Positions 23,665 to 32,224 of a DNA stretch of 64,000 nt are shown in pieces. Below the pieces are notes generated by a model that ran no database searches, was not told the origin of the DNA, and saw only the letters and a list, made by a program, of their open reading frames with translations. The number at the start of each line of letters is the position of its first letter. Position 1 is the first letter of the stretch. A program made the translations under genes and the position numbers. This DNA is from an uncultured Elusimicrobiales bacterium (GTDB taxonomy: Bacteria > Elusimicrobiota > Elusimicrobia > Elusimicrobiales > Elusimicrobiaceae): NCBI GenBank assembly GCA_944327085.1, contig CALVGG010000002.1, forward strand, positions 62,001 through 126,000, given 5' to 3'.

Positions 23665-24153
23665 TTATTTGTTTTCCACCTTGGGTGTGGTGCGGGCCCA
23701 TTCGTCGGCCTCGGAGCCCCATTTATCTTTTACGGCTTGGGGAATTTTAAATAAAATGCTGGTGCATTTGGCCGATATACTGCCGTCCGGCAGCAAAATG
23801 GCGCCTTCCACCTGTGCGCGCGATCCGCCGTCCTTCAGCACGCGGCCCACGGCTTTTAATTTGGTGTTGGTGGGAGTGTTTTGTTTGTATACCACTTCCA
23901 TCTTAAGCGTTACCATCAAACGGTTAAAATCGTTATTTAGCAAAATGGCGCGGCCGGAGGTTTCATCCAATATTGTGGCAATAATTCCGCCGTGCATGGT
24001 GCCGGGGTAAGAACAATATTTATCGTCCAGCATAAATTCGGCTTCCACCTGGTTTTCGTCATAATTGTTATACCATTCCAAATGCAGGCCGAAGGGATTG
24101 TTTTTCCCGCAGGCAAAACAACCTAAAGATGTGGGTTGGCGCAGTTTTTCCAT
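23665..24153 (-). CDS. Hotdog-fold thioesterase (PaaI-like)
   Basis: 162 residues. A small N-terminal Cys motif GCFACGKNNPFGL, with two Cys three residues apart, precedes the hotdog domain; the core helix YPGTMHGGIIATILDETSGRAIL contains the HGG motif and acidic residue typical of acyl-CoA thioesterases of the PaaI/4HBT type. It should hydrolyse an acyl-CoA or similar thioester in the cytoplasm; the substrate is unknown. AGGAGGAG precedes the ATG at a normal distance. It is divergent from the CYTH gene across 46 nt. Confidence 0.85.
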   Translation of the reverse strand: MEKLRQPTSLGCFACGKNNPFGLHLEWYNNYDENQVEAEFMLDDKYCSYPGTMHGGIIATILDETSGRAILLNNDFNRLMVTLKMEVVYKQNTPTNTKLKAVGRVLKDGGSRAQVEGAILLPDGSISAKCTSILFKIPQAVKDKWGSEADEWARTTPKVENK

Positions 24154-24184
24154 AACTCCTCCTGAAAACTATATTATACTTTTT

Positions 24185-24193
24185 TGCTAAACT
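24185..24193 (+). promoter_or_regulatory. Extended -10 TGC-TAAACT of the CYTH gene, leaderless geometry
   Basis: TGC-TAAACT ends 6 nt before the ATG at 24200. The divergent thioesterase promoter lies next to it (TATAAT on the minus strand near 24174-24179), with a normal leader. Confidence 0.5.
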
Positions 24194-24199
24194 TAAAAT

Positions 24200-24820
24200 A
24201 TGCCTATTGAGTGTGAATTTAAATGGAAAGCCCACAACACGGAAGATTTTTCCCGTATGTTGGGGGTGATTAAAAAATATTTTACGGGCCATATTACCGG
24301 CCCGGCGAATATACTAAATCAAGACGCATACCTGGACACCCCGCAACAACTTTGGAGTGCCCATAAAACCGCGTTGCGTATACGTTGTGCAAACGGACGT
24401 TTTGAAGCAACCGCCAAATCTCAAACCAAAATGATGAACGGCAAAGCCGTGCGGCAGGAGGAAACGCTTCCCTTGCACCAGGCGCATAACTTGCCGCAAG
24501 CCCTGGAATTATTAAAAACTAAAAGCACCTGGCTGGGGTTGCCTTTGGCCGGGGTGCAAATGATTTTTACTATTACCAACCACCGGCAAACCTATCAGCT
24601 GACGTCGGGAGCAGATGTGTATGAGTTGGCTTTGGACGATTGCCTGCTGGAAGTTGCAGGCCGGTGCAAAGAGTTAAAAGAAATTGAACTTGAATTAAAG
24701 AAAGGCAATGAAGAAGCGTTTTCTTTATTTGCCGGTATTTTGCAAAAAAATTGCGGGTTAAGCGTGCCGGAAAAATCCAAGGTGGAAAGCGCACGCGCGT
24801 TATTGGAGGAAAATAAATGA
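24200..24820 (+). CDS. CYTH-domain (triphosphate tunnel) protein
   Basis: 206 residues. The hallmark ExExK motif is at the N-terminus (PIECEFKWK: Glu4, Glu6, Lys8), followed by NQDAYLDTPQ, ALRIRC, the basic EATAKS and the acidic ELALDD and KEIELELKKG strands of the eight-stranded tunnel. CYTH proteins act on triphosphorylated substrates (inorganic triphosphate, thiamine triphosphate, ATP cyclisation); which applies here is unknown. The stop overlaps the ATG of the next gene by 4 nt. Confidence 0.85.
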   Translation: MPIECEFKWKAHNTEDFSRMLGVIKKYFTGHITGPANILNQDAYLDTPQQLWSAHKTALRIRCANGRFEATAKSQTKMMNGKAVRQEETLPLHQAHNLPQALELLKTKSTWLGLPLAGVQMIFTITNHRQTYQLTSGADVYELALDDCLLEVAGRCKELKEIELELKKGNEEAFSLFAGILQKNCGLSVPEKSKVESARALLEENK

Positions 24821-25254
24821 ACGGATTTTTGGCCTTGTTGCTTAGTATGATTGCACCGGGTTCCGGGCAGATTTTTAACGGAGATTATTGGCTTGGCGCC
24901 GCACTGGGTGTGATGTTTTCATTGGGTAAAACAGCCCTTTTGCCGTTAATGGTGCGCGCGTTTAAAGTAAGAAGCGAGGAAGGCATTTTAAAATTATTTT
25001 ATTGGTTTAACTGGCTGTATAGTTTGTGCGTATTGTTTGCCATTGTGCAGGCCACGGCGCGCGGTTTTAGTGTAAGTATAGTGCACCCGTGGACGGCTGT
25101 TTTGTGTGCGTTTATGATTGTAAGCGTGTATAGAAACACGCATAAAGAAATTTTATTTTCTGCTTTGTGCGGGCGCAGAGGGTTGTATCAAATATTGCTT
25201 CCGGTTAGAAAATCTCCGTCGGAAAGTCAAGCCTCAGACGGTAAAACAAAATAA
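24817..25254 (+). CDS. Small multi-pass membrane protein
   Basis: 145 residues. The start, APGSGQIFNGDYWLGAALG, resembles the TM2/DUF5683-type PGxGqfynG motif in which a Gly-rich turn leads into the next helix. Three to four membrane helices (residues about 3-15, 22-50, 62-83 and 92-108) are followed by a basic tail. It is coupled to the CYTH gene by an ATGA overlap. Function unknown. Confidence 0.65.
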   Translation: MNGFLALLLSMIAPGSGQIFNGDYWLGAALGVMFSLGKTALLPLMVRAFKVRSEEGILKLFYWFNWLYSLCVLFAIVQATARGFSVSIVHPWTAVLCAFMIVSVYRNTHKEILFSALCGRRGLYQILLPVRKSPSESQASDGKTK

Positions 25255-25303
25255 AAATAGCACTTGCTTTTTTGAAAAAAATTATTTTACGACGGGAAAT
25301 TTA

Positions 25304-25332
25304 TTGCAATTTAAAATAATTTGTGCTATTAT
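25304..25332 (+). promoter_or_regulatory. Strong promoter of the histone H1-like gene
   Basis: TTGCAA (25304-25309), 17-nt spacer ending in TGC, then TATTAT (25327-25332). TTAGGAG precedes the ATG. Confidence 0.65.
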
Positions 25333-25370
25333 TTTTATGAGGTTAAAACTAATTGTCTTAGGAGAATAAA

Positions 25371-25664
25371 ATGGCCGTTAAAAAAACCGTAAAAAAAGCC
25401 GCTGCTAAAAAACCGGCTAAAAAAGTAGCCGTAAAGAAAGCCGCCGTAAAAAAACCGTGCGCCAAAAAAGCGTGTGCCAAAAAGGCTTGCGCCAAAAAGA
25501 CTGCGGTAAAAGCCGCTGCCGTTAAAAAAACAGCTGCTAAAAAAGCCTGCGCCAAAAAGGGTTGTGCCAAAAAAGCCTGCGCTAAAAAAGTAACTGTAAA
25601 AAAAGCGGCAGTTAAAAAAGCTCCTGCTAAAAAAGTAGCTAAAAAAACTGCTAAAAAGAAATAA
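25371..25664 (+). CDS. Histone H1-like Lys/Ala-rich protein with repeated Cys
   Basis: 97 residues, almost entirely Lys, Ala, Val, Pro, Thr and Cys. The repeats [10 protein letters not shown] and [14 protein letters not shown] resemble eukaryotic H1 C-terminal tails and bacterial Hc1/AlgP-type DNA-binding proteins. Seven cysteines lie at regular 5-residue spacing in two clusters ([15 protein letters not shown] and [15 protein letters not shown]). DNA condensation through the Lys residues is the likely role; the cysteines could add redox-controlled cross-linking or metal binding, which is inference. Promoter, ribosome binding site and terminator are all intact, so the gene is real and probably well expressed. 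Confidence 0.8.
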   Translation: MAVKKTVKKAAAKKPAKKVAVKKAAVKKPCAKKACAKKACAKKTAVKAAAVKKTAAKKACAKKGCAKKACAKKVTVKKAAVKKAPAKKVAKKTAKKK

Positions 25665-25680
25665 TTTAAGTAACCAACAA

Positions 25681-25714
25681 AAAGCCGCCGGTCATTAGGC
25701 CGGCGGCTTTTTTA
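25681..25714 (+). terminator. Terminator of the H1-like gene
   Basis: AAAGCCGCCGG / CCGGCGGCTTT, 8-nt loop, T-run. Confidence 0.85.
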
Positions 25715-25723
25715 TTGTGTTCT

Positions 25724-25748
25724 AAAAAACCCCCGGCTGGGCCGGGGG
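25724..25748 (-). terminator. Terminator of the LOG/dxs/ispA operon
   Basis: CCCCCGGC / GCCGGGGG with a 3-nt loop; T6 on the minus strand. The same stem recurs at 33969. Confidence 0.8.
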
Positions 25749-25773
25749 ATATTTACTGTAGGTTAACCAGAAG

Positions 25774-26583
25774 TTATTTGATATCGTAAAACTTGGCGAT
25801 GATTTGCCAGGCTTCTTCGGGGGTGTCCACCACGTCGCAAGATTCGGCCTCCTCGGGAGAAATCACCCCGTAAGACGCCAGGCCCGGTATATTTACCACC
25901 GTGTTCCAAAATTCTTTGCCCACCAGCACGATCGGGATTTCCTGCTTTTTGCCGGTTTTTACCAAGGTGAGAATTTCAAACAATTCATCAAACGTGCCAA
26001 AACCGCCCGGGAAAACCACAAACGCTTTGGAACGCATAACCAAATGTAATTTACGTATGGCAAAGTAGTGAAACAAGAAGGCCAAATCTTTGGTGATGTA
26101 CGGGTTGGGTTTTTGCTCGTGCGGCAAGGTGATGTTAAAGCCGATGCTTTTGCCGTTTTTTTCATAAGCGCCGCGGTTGGCCGCTTCCATCAGCCCGGGG
26201 CCGCCGCCGGTTACCACGGCAAACCGGTCGCCCGCTTTTTCTATCACAATGTTTGCAAATTTGCGGGCGGCATCGTAATATTTGGAAAGGCGCAGCAGGC
26301 CTTTGGCTTCATACAGGCGGTTTTGCAGGTTTTTGTCTTGCGGGTTTTTATCCAGGGCTTCTTGTGCTGCTTCCACTTTGGCTTGGGCTTCTTTTTCTTC
26401 CCGCACGCGGGCGCTGCCAAAGCAAACGATGGTTTCCTCAATTTTATGATGCTGGAGATATAACTCCGGCTTCATTACTTCCAGCTCCATGCGCACGGGG
26501 CGCATGACGTCTTGTTTTAAAAGCTGAATGTCTTCATAGGCTTTAATATAAGAATGTTCGTGCTCTATATCTTTTTCGCTCAT
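25774..26583 (-). CDS. LOG family protein (long form)
   Basis: 269 residues. The Rossmann-type nucleotide-binding motifs GGGPGLMEAANRGAYE and PGGFGTFDELFEILTL (PGGxGTxxE) define the LOG/TIGR00730 family. Classical members hydrolyse cytokinin ribosyl monophosphates or other nucleoside 5'-monophosphates to free bases. This copy has an extra helical N-terminal about 80 residues (coiled-coil-like KVEAAQEALDKNPQDKNLQNRLYEAK), as in the long bacterial subgroup. It is the last gene of an ispA-dxs-LOG operon (13 nt after dxs). Confidence 0.88.
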   Translation of the reverse strand: MSEKDIEHEHSYIKAYEDIQLLKQDVMRPVRMELEVMKPELYLQHHKIEETIVCFGSARVREEKEAQAKVEAAQEALDKNPQDKNLQNRLYEAKGLLRLSKYYDAARKFANIVIEKAGDRFAVVTGGGPGLMEAANRGAYEKNGKSIGFNITLPHEQKPNPYITKDLAFLFHYFAIRKLHLVMRSKAFVVFPGGFGTFDELFEILTLVKTGKKQEIPIVLVGKEFWNTVVNIPGLASYGVISPEEAESCDVVDTPEEAWQIIAKFYDIK

Positions 26584-26596
26584 AATGAAACCTCGC

Positions 26597-28450
26597 TTAC
26601 TTCGTCCAATTTAAAATTTTTTCGGCTATTTGTTCGGCATTTAGGCCCAGCTGGTCATATAACTGGGAGGATTTGCCGTGTTCCACAAATGCGTCCGGTA
26701 TGCCCAGGCGCAGCAGGCGGCAGGGGGTTTGTTTGTCTGCCGTATATTCGGCCACCGCAGAGCCAAAACCGCCTATTAAGCTGTTGTCTTCCACCGTTAC
26801 CAGGCGGGGGGATGTTTTAAGTGCTTCGTCCAATATGGCCGTATCCAACGGTTTTACAAAGCGCATATTGATGACACCGCAGCGCAGGCCTTTTTCTTCC
26901 AGCAGTTGGGCGGCTTTTAATGCCGGGTGTACCCGGTTGCCAATGGCCGCGATGGTTAAATCCTTACCGTGTTTAAGCCACACGCCTTTGCCAATTTCCA
27001 GGCGTTTGGGTTTGGCTTCCATTTCCACGCCAAAGCCCGCCCCGCGCGGATAGCGCAACACAAAGGGGAGGTTCGCGTCCAGCCCGGTTTTAAGCAGGTG
27101 TTGCAATTCGTTCTCGTCCGCCGGGGCGGAAATAATTAAATCCGGCACGGTGCGCAGAAAGCTTAAGTCAAACACGCCGTGGTGGGTGGGGCCGTCTTCC
27201 CCCACGATGCCGGCGCGGTCCAGCGCGAAGACGACGGGCAGTTTTTGCAAGGCCACGTCGTGCAAAATTTGGTCATAGCAGCGCTGTGCAAAAGAAGAAT
27301 ACAGCGCATACACGGGCTTTAAGCCGCTGGCCGCCATACCGGCGGCAAAGGTAGCGGCGTGTTCTTCGGCAATGCCCACGTCAAAATAACGGGAAGGGAA
27401 TTTATCTCTAAACGCGTCCAGCCCCGTTCCTTCCGGCATGGCGGCGGTGATGGCGTTGATGCGTTCATCTTTCTCTGCCAGTTTAAGCAAGGCCGAGGAA
27501 AACGCCTGCGTAAACGTAATGCCGTTGGCCTTGCCGATGGGATCCCCCGTTTCCACGTCAAACAAGCCGACCCCGTGGAACTTAATGGGTTTAGCTTCCG
27601 CGGGTTTATAACCTTTGCCTTTTTTGGTAACGGCGTGCAAAATAACGGGGCCTTTTACGTCTTTTACGCTTTCCAGCACTTCTATCATTTCGTCTATATT
27701 ATTGCCGTTTACGGGGCCAAAATAACGCAGGCCCATTTCTTCAAAAATGGTGCCGGGGAATAAAATGGAACGGGCTTTTTTGGCCAGTTTGGCGGCGTTG
27801 TTGCCCAGCTCGTCAAAGCGTTTTAAAAATTTGGTGGCGCGTTCTTCTGCCAGCTGTACATATTGCTTGGTGAGCAGTTTGGTTAAAAACTTGCCCAAAG
27901 CCCCTACCCGCTGGGAGATGAACATTTGGTTATCGTTTAAAATAATCAGCATATCGCTGGCCAGCAGGCCGGCGTTTTGCAGGGCCTCATAAGCCATACC
28001 GCCCGTCAGGCAGCCGTCCCCCACTACGGCGATAACTTTGGATTTTTCTTTCTTTTGGTCCCGCGCGATGGCCATACCCAGCGCAGCCGAAAGCGCCGTG
28101 GACGCATGCCCCACGCCAAAAGTATCGTAAGGGCTTTCATAGCGTTTGGGAAAACCGCTGATGCCGCCTTTTTGGCGGATATGTTCAAATTCTTTTTGGC
28201 GGCCGGTTAGCAGTTTGTGTGCGTAGGCCTGGTGGCCGGTGTCAAAAACAATTTTGTCTTCAGGCGTGTTGAATACGTAATGCAGGGCGGTGATGATTTC
28301 CACCGCGCCCAAACTGGAACCCAAATGCCCGCCGTTTTTGCTTACGGTGGAGATAATGGTATCGCGCAGTTCCTGGCACAGGGTGGGCAGCAATTCTTTT
28401 TTTATTAAACGTAAATCTTTAGGGCTTTGAATGCTGGGAAGTACTTTCAT
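26597..28450 (-). CDS. dxs: 1-Deoxy-D-xylulose-5-phosphate synthase
   Basis: 617 residues from the ATG at 28450, preceded by GAGGAT. The N-terminal TPP domain has HLGSSLGAVEI and GDGCLTGGMAYEALQNAG; the transketolase-type middle domain has DVGIAEEHAATFAAGMA and DRAGIVGEDGPTHHG; the C-terminal domain ends DAFVEHGK. It condenses pyruvate with glyceraldehyde 3-phosphate, the committed step of the DXP isoprenoid pathway (and of thiamine and pyridoxal synthesis). It lies 14 nt downstream of ispA, linking precursor supply to prenyl chain elongation. Confidence 0.96.
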   Translation of the reverse strand: MKVLPSIQSPKDLRLIKKELLPTLCQELRDTIISTVSKNGGHLGSSLGAVEIITALHYVFNTPEDKIVFDTGHQAYAHKLLTGRQKEFEHIRQKGGISGFPKRYESPYDTFGVGHASTALSAALGMAIARDQKKEKSKVIAVVGDGCLTGGMAYEALQNAGLLASDMLIILNDNQMFISQRVGALGKFLTKLLTKQYVQLAEERATKFLKRFDELGNNAAKLAKKARSILFPGTIFEEMGLRYFGPVNGNNIDEMIEVLESVKDVKGPVILHAVTKKGKGYKPAEAKPIKFHGVGLFDVETGDPIGKANGITFTQAFSSALLKLAEKDERINAITAAMPEGTGLDAFRDKFPSRYFDVGIAEEHAATFAAGMAASGLKPVYALYSSFAQRCYDQILHDVALQKLPVVFALDRAGIVGEDGPTHHGVFDLSFLRTVPDLIISAPADENELQHLLKTGLDANLPFVLRYPRGAGFGVEMEAKPKRLEIGKGVWLKHGKDLTIAAIGNRVHPALKAAQLLEEKGLRCGVINMRFVKPLDTAILDEALKTSPRLVTVEDNSLIGGFGSAVAEYTADKQTPCRLLRLGIPDAFVEHGKSSQLYDQLGLNAEQIAEKILNWTK

Positions 28451-28464
28451 AACAATCCTCAAAA

Positions 28465-29475
28465 TTAATAAGTGCGGGTTTTGAAAAACTCGGCCATTTC
28501 ATACAAGGGCCACAGGTTTTTCTTTTTGGCGGTTTTTAAACCGTCCAATGCTTTTTGCGCGTTGGCAATTAACAGTTGGGCGTGTTTGCGGCTGCCTTCT
28601 ATGCCAAACAGGCTGACAAAGGTTAATTTGTTGTTTTCTTTGTCACTGTTGGATTTGCCCAATTGTTGGGCAGTGGCAGTGGCGTCAAGCATATCGTCCA
28701 CTATTTGGAACACCAGCCCAATGCAGTTGGCGTATTTTTTAATTAAAGTTAAATCTTTTCCTTTTACGCCGGCCAACAGGGCGCCGCTTTCCACACTGCC
28801 GCGGATTAAGGCACCGGTTTTATTGGCGTGAATGTATTTTAAAATGGTTTGGGGCGTGGTTTCTTTGATGTCGGCGGGGAGCATAAAATAGTGCAGGGTT
28901 TTGTCCGCCAGCGGTTTGGATATTTTTTTCAGTTTTTCGGCCCGGGTGCTGGAAGCGTCTTGCGCACCCATGCCTTCGGCGTAAACGTCAGCCGTTTGGC
29001 CGCCCACCATGCCGGAGGCTCCCGCGCAGTTGGCAAAATGCAAAAGGGCGTTTAAAGTATTTTCCGACCCGATGGATTTTACCTTCCCGTTTTGGGCAAA
29101 AACTTCAAATACGTAGGTGAGAAGCGCGTCCCCTGCTAAAAGGGCCAGGTCTTCCCCAAACACTTTGTGGTTGGTGGGTTTGCCGCGGCGAAGGGCGTCG
29201 TTATCCATGCAGGGTAAATCGTCGTGAATTAAAGAATAGGTATGCAGCATTTCCACCGCGCAGGCGGCGGGCATTACATCAGCCGCTTTTTTGCCAAAGG
29301 CTTCTGCCGTGGCCATAAGCAAAATGGGGCGCACACGTTTGCCGCCCGCTTGCAGAGAGTAGGCCATAGAGTCCGTTAAAATTTTGGGGGAGTTTTTAAT
29401 TTTCCCAACATATTTGGTTAAATTCTTTTCCACCAGTTTGGCACGTTCTTTTAGATAGGTGTTAAAATCGTTCAT
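28465..29475 (-). CDS. ispA: Farnesyl/geranylgeranyl diphosphate synthase
   Basis: 336 residues from the ATG at 29475 (AAGGAA upstream). The first Asp-rich motif is DDLPCMDNDALRRGKPT and the second DDMLDAT; GGKRVRPIL marks the substrate site. Typical IspA proteins have about 300 residues, so this one carries extra sequence around 155-200 and in the C-terminal third. It elongates dimethylallyl diphosphate with isopentenyl diphosphate for undecaprenyl, quinone or other prenyl products. First gene of the ispA-dxs-LOG operon; TATAAT lies upstream on the minus strand near 29515-29520. Confidence 0.93.
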   Translation of the reverse strand: MNDFNTYLKERAKLVEKNLTKYVGKIKNSPKILTDSMAYSLQAGGKRVRPILLMATAEAFGKKAADVMPAACAVEMLHTYSLIHDDLPCMDNDALRRGKPTNHKVFGEDLALLAGDALLTYVFEVFAQNGKVKSIGSENTLNALLHFANCAGASGMVGGQTADVYAEGMGAQDASSTRAEKLKKISKPLADKTLHYFMLPADIKETTPQTILKYIHANKTGALIRGSVESGALLAGVKGKDLTLIKKYANCIGLVFQIVDDMLDATATAQQLGKSNSDKENNKLTFVSLFGIEGSRKHAQLLIANAQKALDGLKTAKKKNLWPLYEMAEFFKTRTY

Positions 29476-29535
29476 AACAATTCCTTGTGTAATGGGAATA
29501 TACGTCTTACTTCTATTATACCTTATTGGGGTGCA

Positions 29536-29567
29536 TAAAAAAGGCCCCGCGCGGGTGGGCGCGGGGC
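29536..29567 (-). terminator. Terminator upstream of ispA
   Basis: GCCCCGCGC / GCGCGGGGC (9 bp, 6-nt loop) with T6 on the minus strand. It separates the secreted-protein gene at 29751 from the ispA promoter. Confidence 0.75.
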
Positions 29568-29750
29568 TGGAAATTAGGGTTTTCTTCCAATTTAGCATTG
29601 GGTATGCGGCCCAAAAACTATATTGCTTGAAAAGACCTTAAGTCCATAAACATTGTGTTGTTGATATAACCTTATCATTGTTAACCGGCTAAAAGCACTT
29701 GCTTAAGGAATAAAAAACTTCCTAGTGAAAGGGGCCTTTAAAATTAAAAA

Positions 29751-30944
29751 TTATTGTTTTTCAAATAATTTATGGATATTGTTAAGCTTTTCGCCGTATG
29801 TTTTGTAAACGGCTCGCATAGTTGTTCCCCAGTAGTATCTGTTCTGTTCTATTACGGACACAAAATCAGGGTATATAGTTCCGAGGGAGAAGAAAGGAAG
29901 GCCCAGTTCAGTGTAAGGTATTGCTAATTTAAGCACATCTTCCCATTTACTGTCTATCGATAAGATGGGGCCCTGGTAAAACATCTGTTTAAACTGTAAT
30001 GATTGTTTACAATCCAGGTTCTTGTACATGTATTCCATGTCTTTGGCTGATAGTTGAGAAAAGTCAAAGACTGCTGCTATGTCTTGCAGTAGCCGATGAT
30101 TATCTTGTTGATACAGATCAATGGCTTTGCGAATGTCAGCGTTTGTCCATCCCCACTCACGCAATATAGTACAGCCTGAAGAGTCAAGTGTTTGGTAAAG
30201 ATTTGCAATTTGCCTGCTTGTGCTTCCTTGTAATTCCAGCAAGAGAAATACTTTATTTAAAAGAAAAGGGTATGCTTGTCTTTCACCATGTGCCCAAGCT
30301 AGTATTTGTTTAGCCATATATTGAAAGGAATGGTTTTGGGGGAACGTAAAGTCTAGATGGTTAGCATTAGGGGTACTGCGAACAGAGTTTGAGAGTTGTT
30401 CCATAAAAAAAGCAGCACCCCTCAGGTCGGGTTCTTGTTGTAATTTGTGGTAAATGCTTTGTTCTTGAGTTTGTAGAGGTGGAAACTTTCTCCAGTTGTT
30501 GCTAGCACGAATAAAAGATTGTTCTGCTTCTAACAAACGTTTGCGCAGCTCTGCGGGTGTTGTGTGGGGCAAACGGCTATGGTTTGTAACGCTGAAGTAT
30601 AAAGCATCTAACAATTCGTTATGCAGAGCAGCCATAGTGCCTAGCAGTCCTTGTTCTTTGTCAAACATTTTAAAAAAGAGGTAATCCTCTTGCGCGGTTT
30701 TTGTTTTTAGCGATAAGACTTTTATTAGCAAAGGATCAACTGTAATTTGTTTGCTTTCTTTTGAAGGACGCCACGACGGTTTTTTGACCGCTGGTTTGAG
30801 GGCTCTTGTTTTCTTTTCATGCTTCGAGGCCTGTTTTGAGCAGATTTTCCCTATTTTTTTTACTATATTTTTTTGGGCAAAAGCCGAAGGGGTTAACAAA
30901 CACCCAATAAGTAAGGGAACGGCAATAAAACGCATATTGTTCAT
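29751..30944 (-). CDS. Secreted helical protein, AT-rich paralog
   Basis: 397 residues with a signal peptide ending AFAQ and a Lys-rich mature N-terminus. I do not recognise the family. It shares with the next minus-strand gene the motif CxILRxWGWxNxDIRKxIxLYxxxN (here about residues 255-280) and an EQGLLGTMAALHNELLDALYF block matching EDHGLLAGITNLWSALL, so the two are diverged paralogs. The base composition is clearly more AT-rich and less codon-biased than its neighbours, which suggests later acquisition or relaxed selection. AGGAG precedes the start. Own promoter; terminator at 29536. Confidence 0.7.
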   Translation of the reverse strand: MNNMRFIAVPLLIGCLLTPSAFAQKNIVKKIGKICSKQASKHEKKTRALKPAVKKPSWRPSKESKQITVDPLLIKVLSLKTKTAQEDYLFFKMFDKEQGLLGTMAALHNELLDALYFSVTNHSRLPHTTPAELRKRLLEAEQSFIRASNNWRKFPPLQTQEQSIYHKLQQEPDLRGAAFFMEQLSNSVRSTPNANHLDFTFPQNHSFQYMAKQILAWAHGERQAYPFLLNKVFLLLELQGSTSRQIANLYQTLDSSGCTILREWGWTNADIRKAIDLYQQDNHRLLQDIAAVFDFSQLSAKDMEYMYKNLDCKQSLQFKQMFYQGPILSIDSKWEDVLKLAIPYTELGLPFFSLGTIYPDFVSVIEQNRYYWGTTMRAVYKTYGEKLNNIHKLFEKQ

Positions 30945-31077
30945 TTTTAACTCCTGAATTTATTTGTTATATATGAAATAAAATCTCTAACAAAACCTGA
31001 CTAAATACACAAATTACTATATATGCTGGGCCAAATTTAACAGCATAAACCTTTCCACCGTGTGGGAGGGGGGAAAA

Positions 31078-32076
31078 TTAACGGGCAGAGCGGAGCTCCT
31101 GCATTAATTGTTGGGTGGCGGCTAAATCTTTGGGGCGGAGGTTATCCCAATACTTGCGCCAGCTGGAAATGAGGTCATGCTGTAAAGTTAAAATGGGCAC
31201 AATGTCGTCCTGTTCATACGGGGCGGCCCAATTGGCGGAACGGTAAAGGGCAATTACGCGGCGGATGTCTTTATTCTGCCAGCCCCAGCCGCGCAGGATG
31301 TCGCACTCAAGCGAATTAAGATTCTTTTGCAAGAGGGCTAAATCCTCGGCGGGGTATTCGTGCAATTGTAAAATTTGGTATACCTCGGTGGTGCGGAACG
31401 GGAAGGCGCCTTTCCCGTGGGCAAAGGCCAGCATTTGGCGGTAAGTATGTTCTATATCCGGCTGCCCGGCGGCCATAATGTGCAGCACGTCTTTTTTGCC
31501 GGCAGTGTAGAGGGCCACTTCTTTGGCCAGGATGTCTAAATCGTCGGAATATTCAAACAGAAAGCGGGTGGCAGTATTGGGCATGGAAAGGAGCGGATAA
31601 TCTTTGATGGTGGCTGTTCTTAAAATAACGGGCTTTAGCTGGTTCCATTGCTGAACCGCATATTTCAGGCGGGCTTCGCTTTGCAATAATTGTTTGCGCA
31701 CCTCCAGCGGGGACACGGGGTTGACGGTGCGCGGTCCGAAGTACGCTATGTGCAGATTGGAAAGCAGAGCGGACCATAAATTGGTGATACCGGCCAGCAG
31801 GCCGTGGTCTTCATTATACATACGAAAGGAGGCCACATCCACCAACTGGGTTAACTGGGCTTGATTATTTTTTACGATTACCGCATTAAGCAGGCGGTTT
31901 GTTTGTTTGGCTTCTGCCAAAGCGGCGGCTTTCCAGGCTTTTGTTACGGTATTGGCGGAAGATTTTCTCACCACGTTTCGGGCGGCTTTTTCCAGGGCGG
32001 CTTTTTGGGCGGCGGCCGGCACGGCGATACATAAACAAAGCGCAAGGGCAACCACAGGTAAACGGTTGTGTTGCAT
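31078..32076 (-). CDS. Secreted helical protein, paralog of the 29751 gene
   Basis: 332 residues from the ATG at 32076 (GAGAGG upstream), with a signal peptide ending AAAQ and a basic Ala-rich segment (KAALEKAARNVVRKS). Unknown family; largely helical. Conserved with its neighbour: DILRGWGWQNKDIRRVIALYRSAN (motif described there) and FAHGKGAFPFRTTEVYQIL versus WAHGERQAYPFLLNKVFLLL. Its composition matches the rest of the window, unlike its paralog. The pair probably arose by duplication, one copy now diverging. Confidence 0.7.
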   Translation of the reverse strand: MQHNRLPVVALALCLCIAVPAAAQKAALEKAARNVVRKSSANTVTKAWKAAALAEAKQTNRLLNAVIVKNNQAQLTQLVDVASFRMYNEDHGLLAGITNLWSALLSNLHIAYFGPRTVNPVSPLEVRKQLLQSEARLKYAVQQWNQLKPVILRTATIKDYPLLSMPNTATRFLFEYSDDLDILAKEVALYTAGKKDVLHIMAAGQPDIEHTYRQMLAFAHGKGAFPFRTTEVYQILQLHEYPAEDLALLQKNLNSLECDILRGWGWQNKDIRRVIALYRSANWAAPYEQDDIVPILTLQHDLISSWRKYWDNLRPKDLAATQQLMQELRSAR

Positions 32077-32211
32077 GGGAACCTCTCTTAAATAAATATA
32101 TATTTGTTTATTATATTTTATTTTAGAATACCTCATATATAAATAAAAAGGGTCAAAAGGCCTATATGAGGCTGAAAAAAAGACCTAAAATTATTTGTAA
32201 AACATTTTTTA

Positions 32212-32217
32212 TATAAT
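32212..32217 (+). promoter_or_regulatory. -10 TATAAT of hydF, leaderless geometry
   Basis: TATAAT ends 7 nt before the ATG at 32225; there is no Shine-Dalgarno. The in-frame ATG at 32216 overlaps the hexamer and would be upstream of the predicted transcript start, which favours 32225. Confidence 0.5.
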
Positions 32218-32224
32218 GCTTATT

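Noticed and set aside
25371-25664. Low-complexity artefact rather than a gene
   Set aside because: An intact promoter, TTAGGAG site, single frame and terminator, with systematic codon variation in the repeats, support a real gene.
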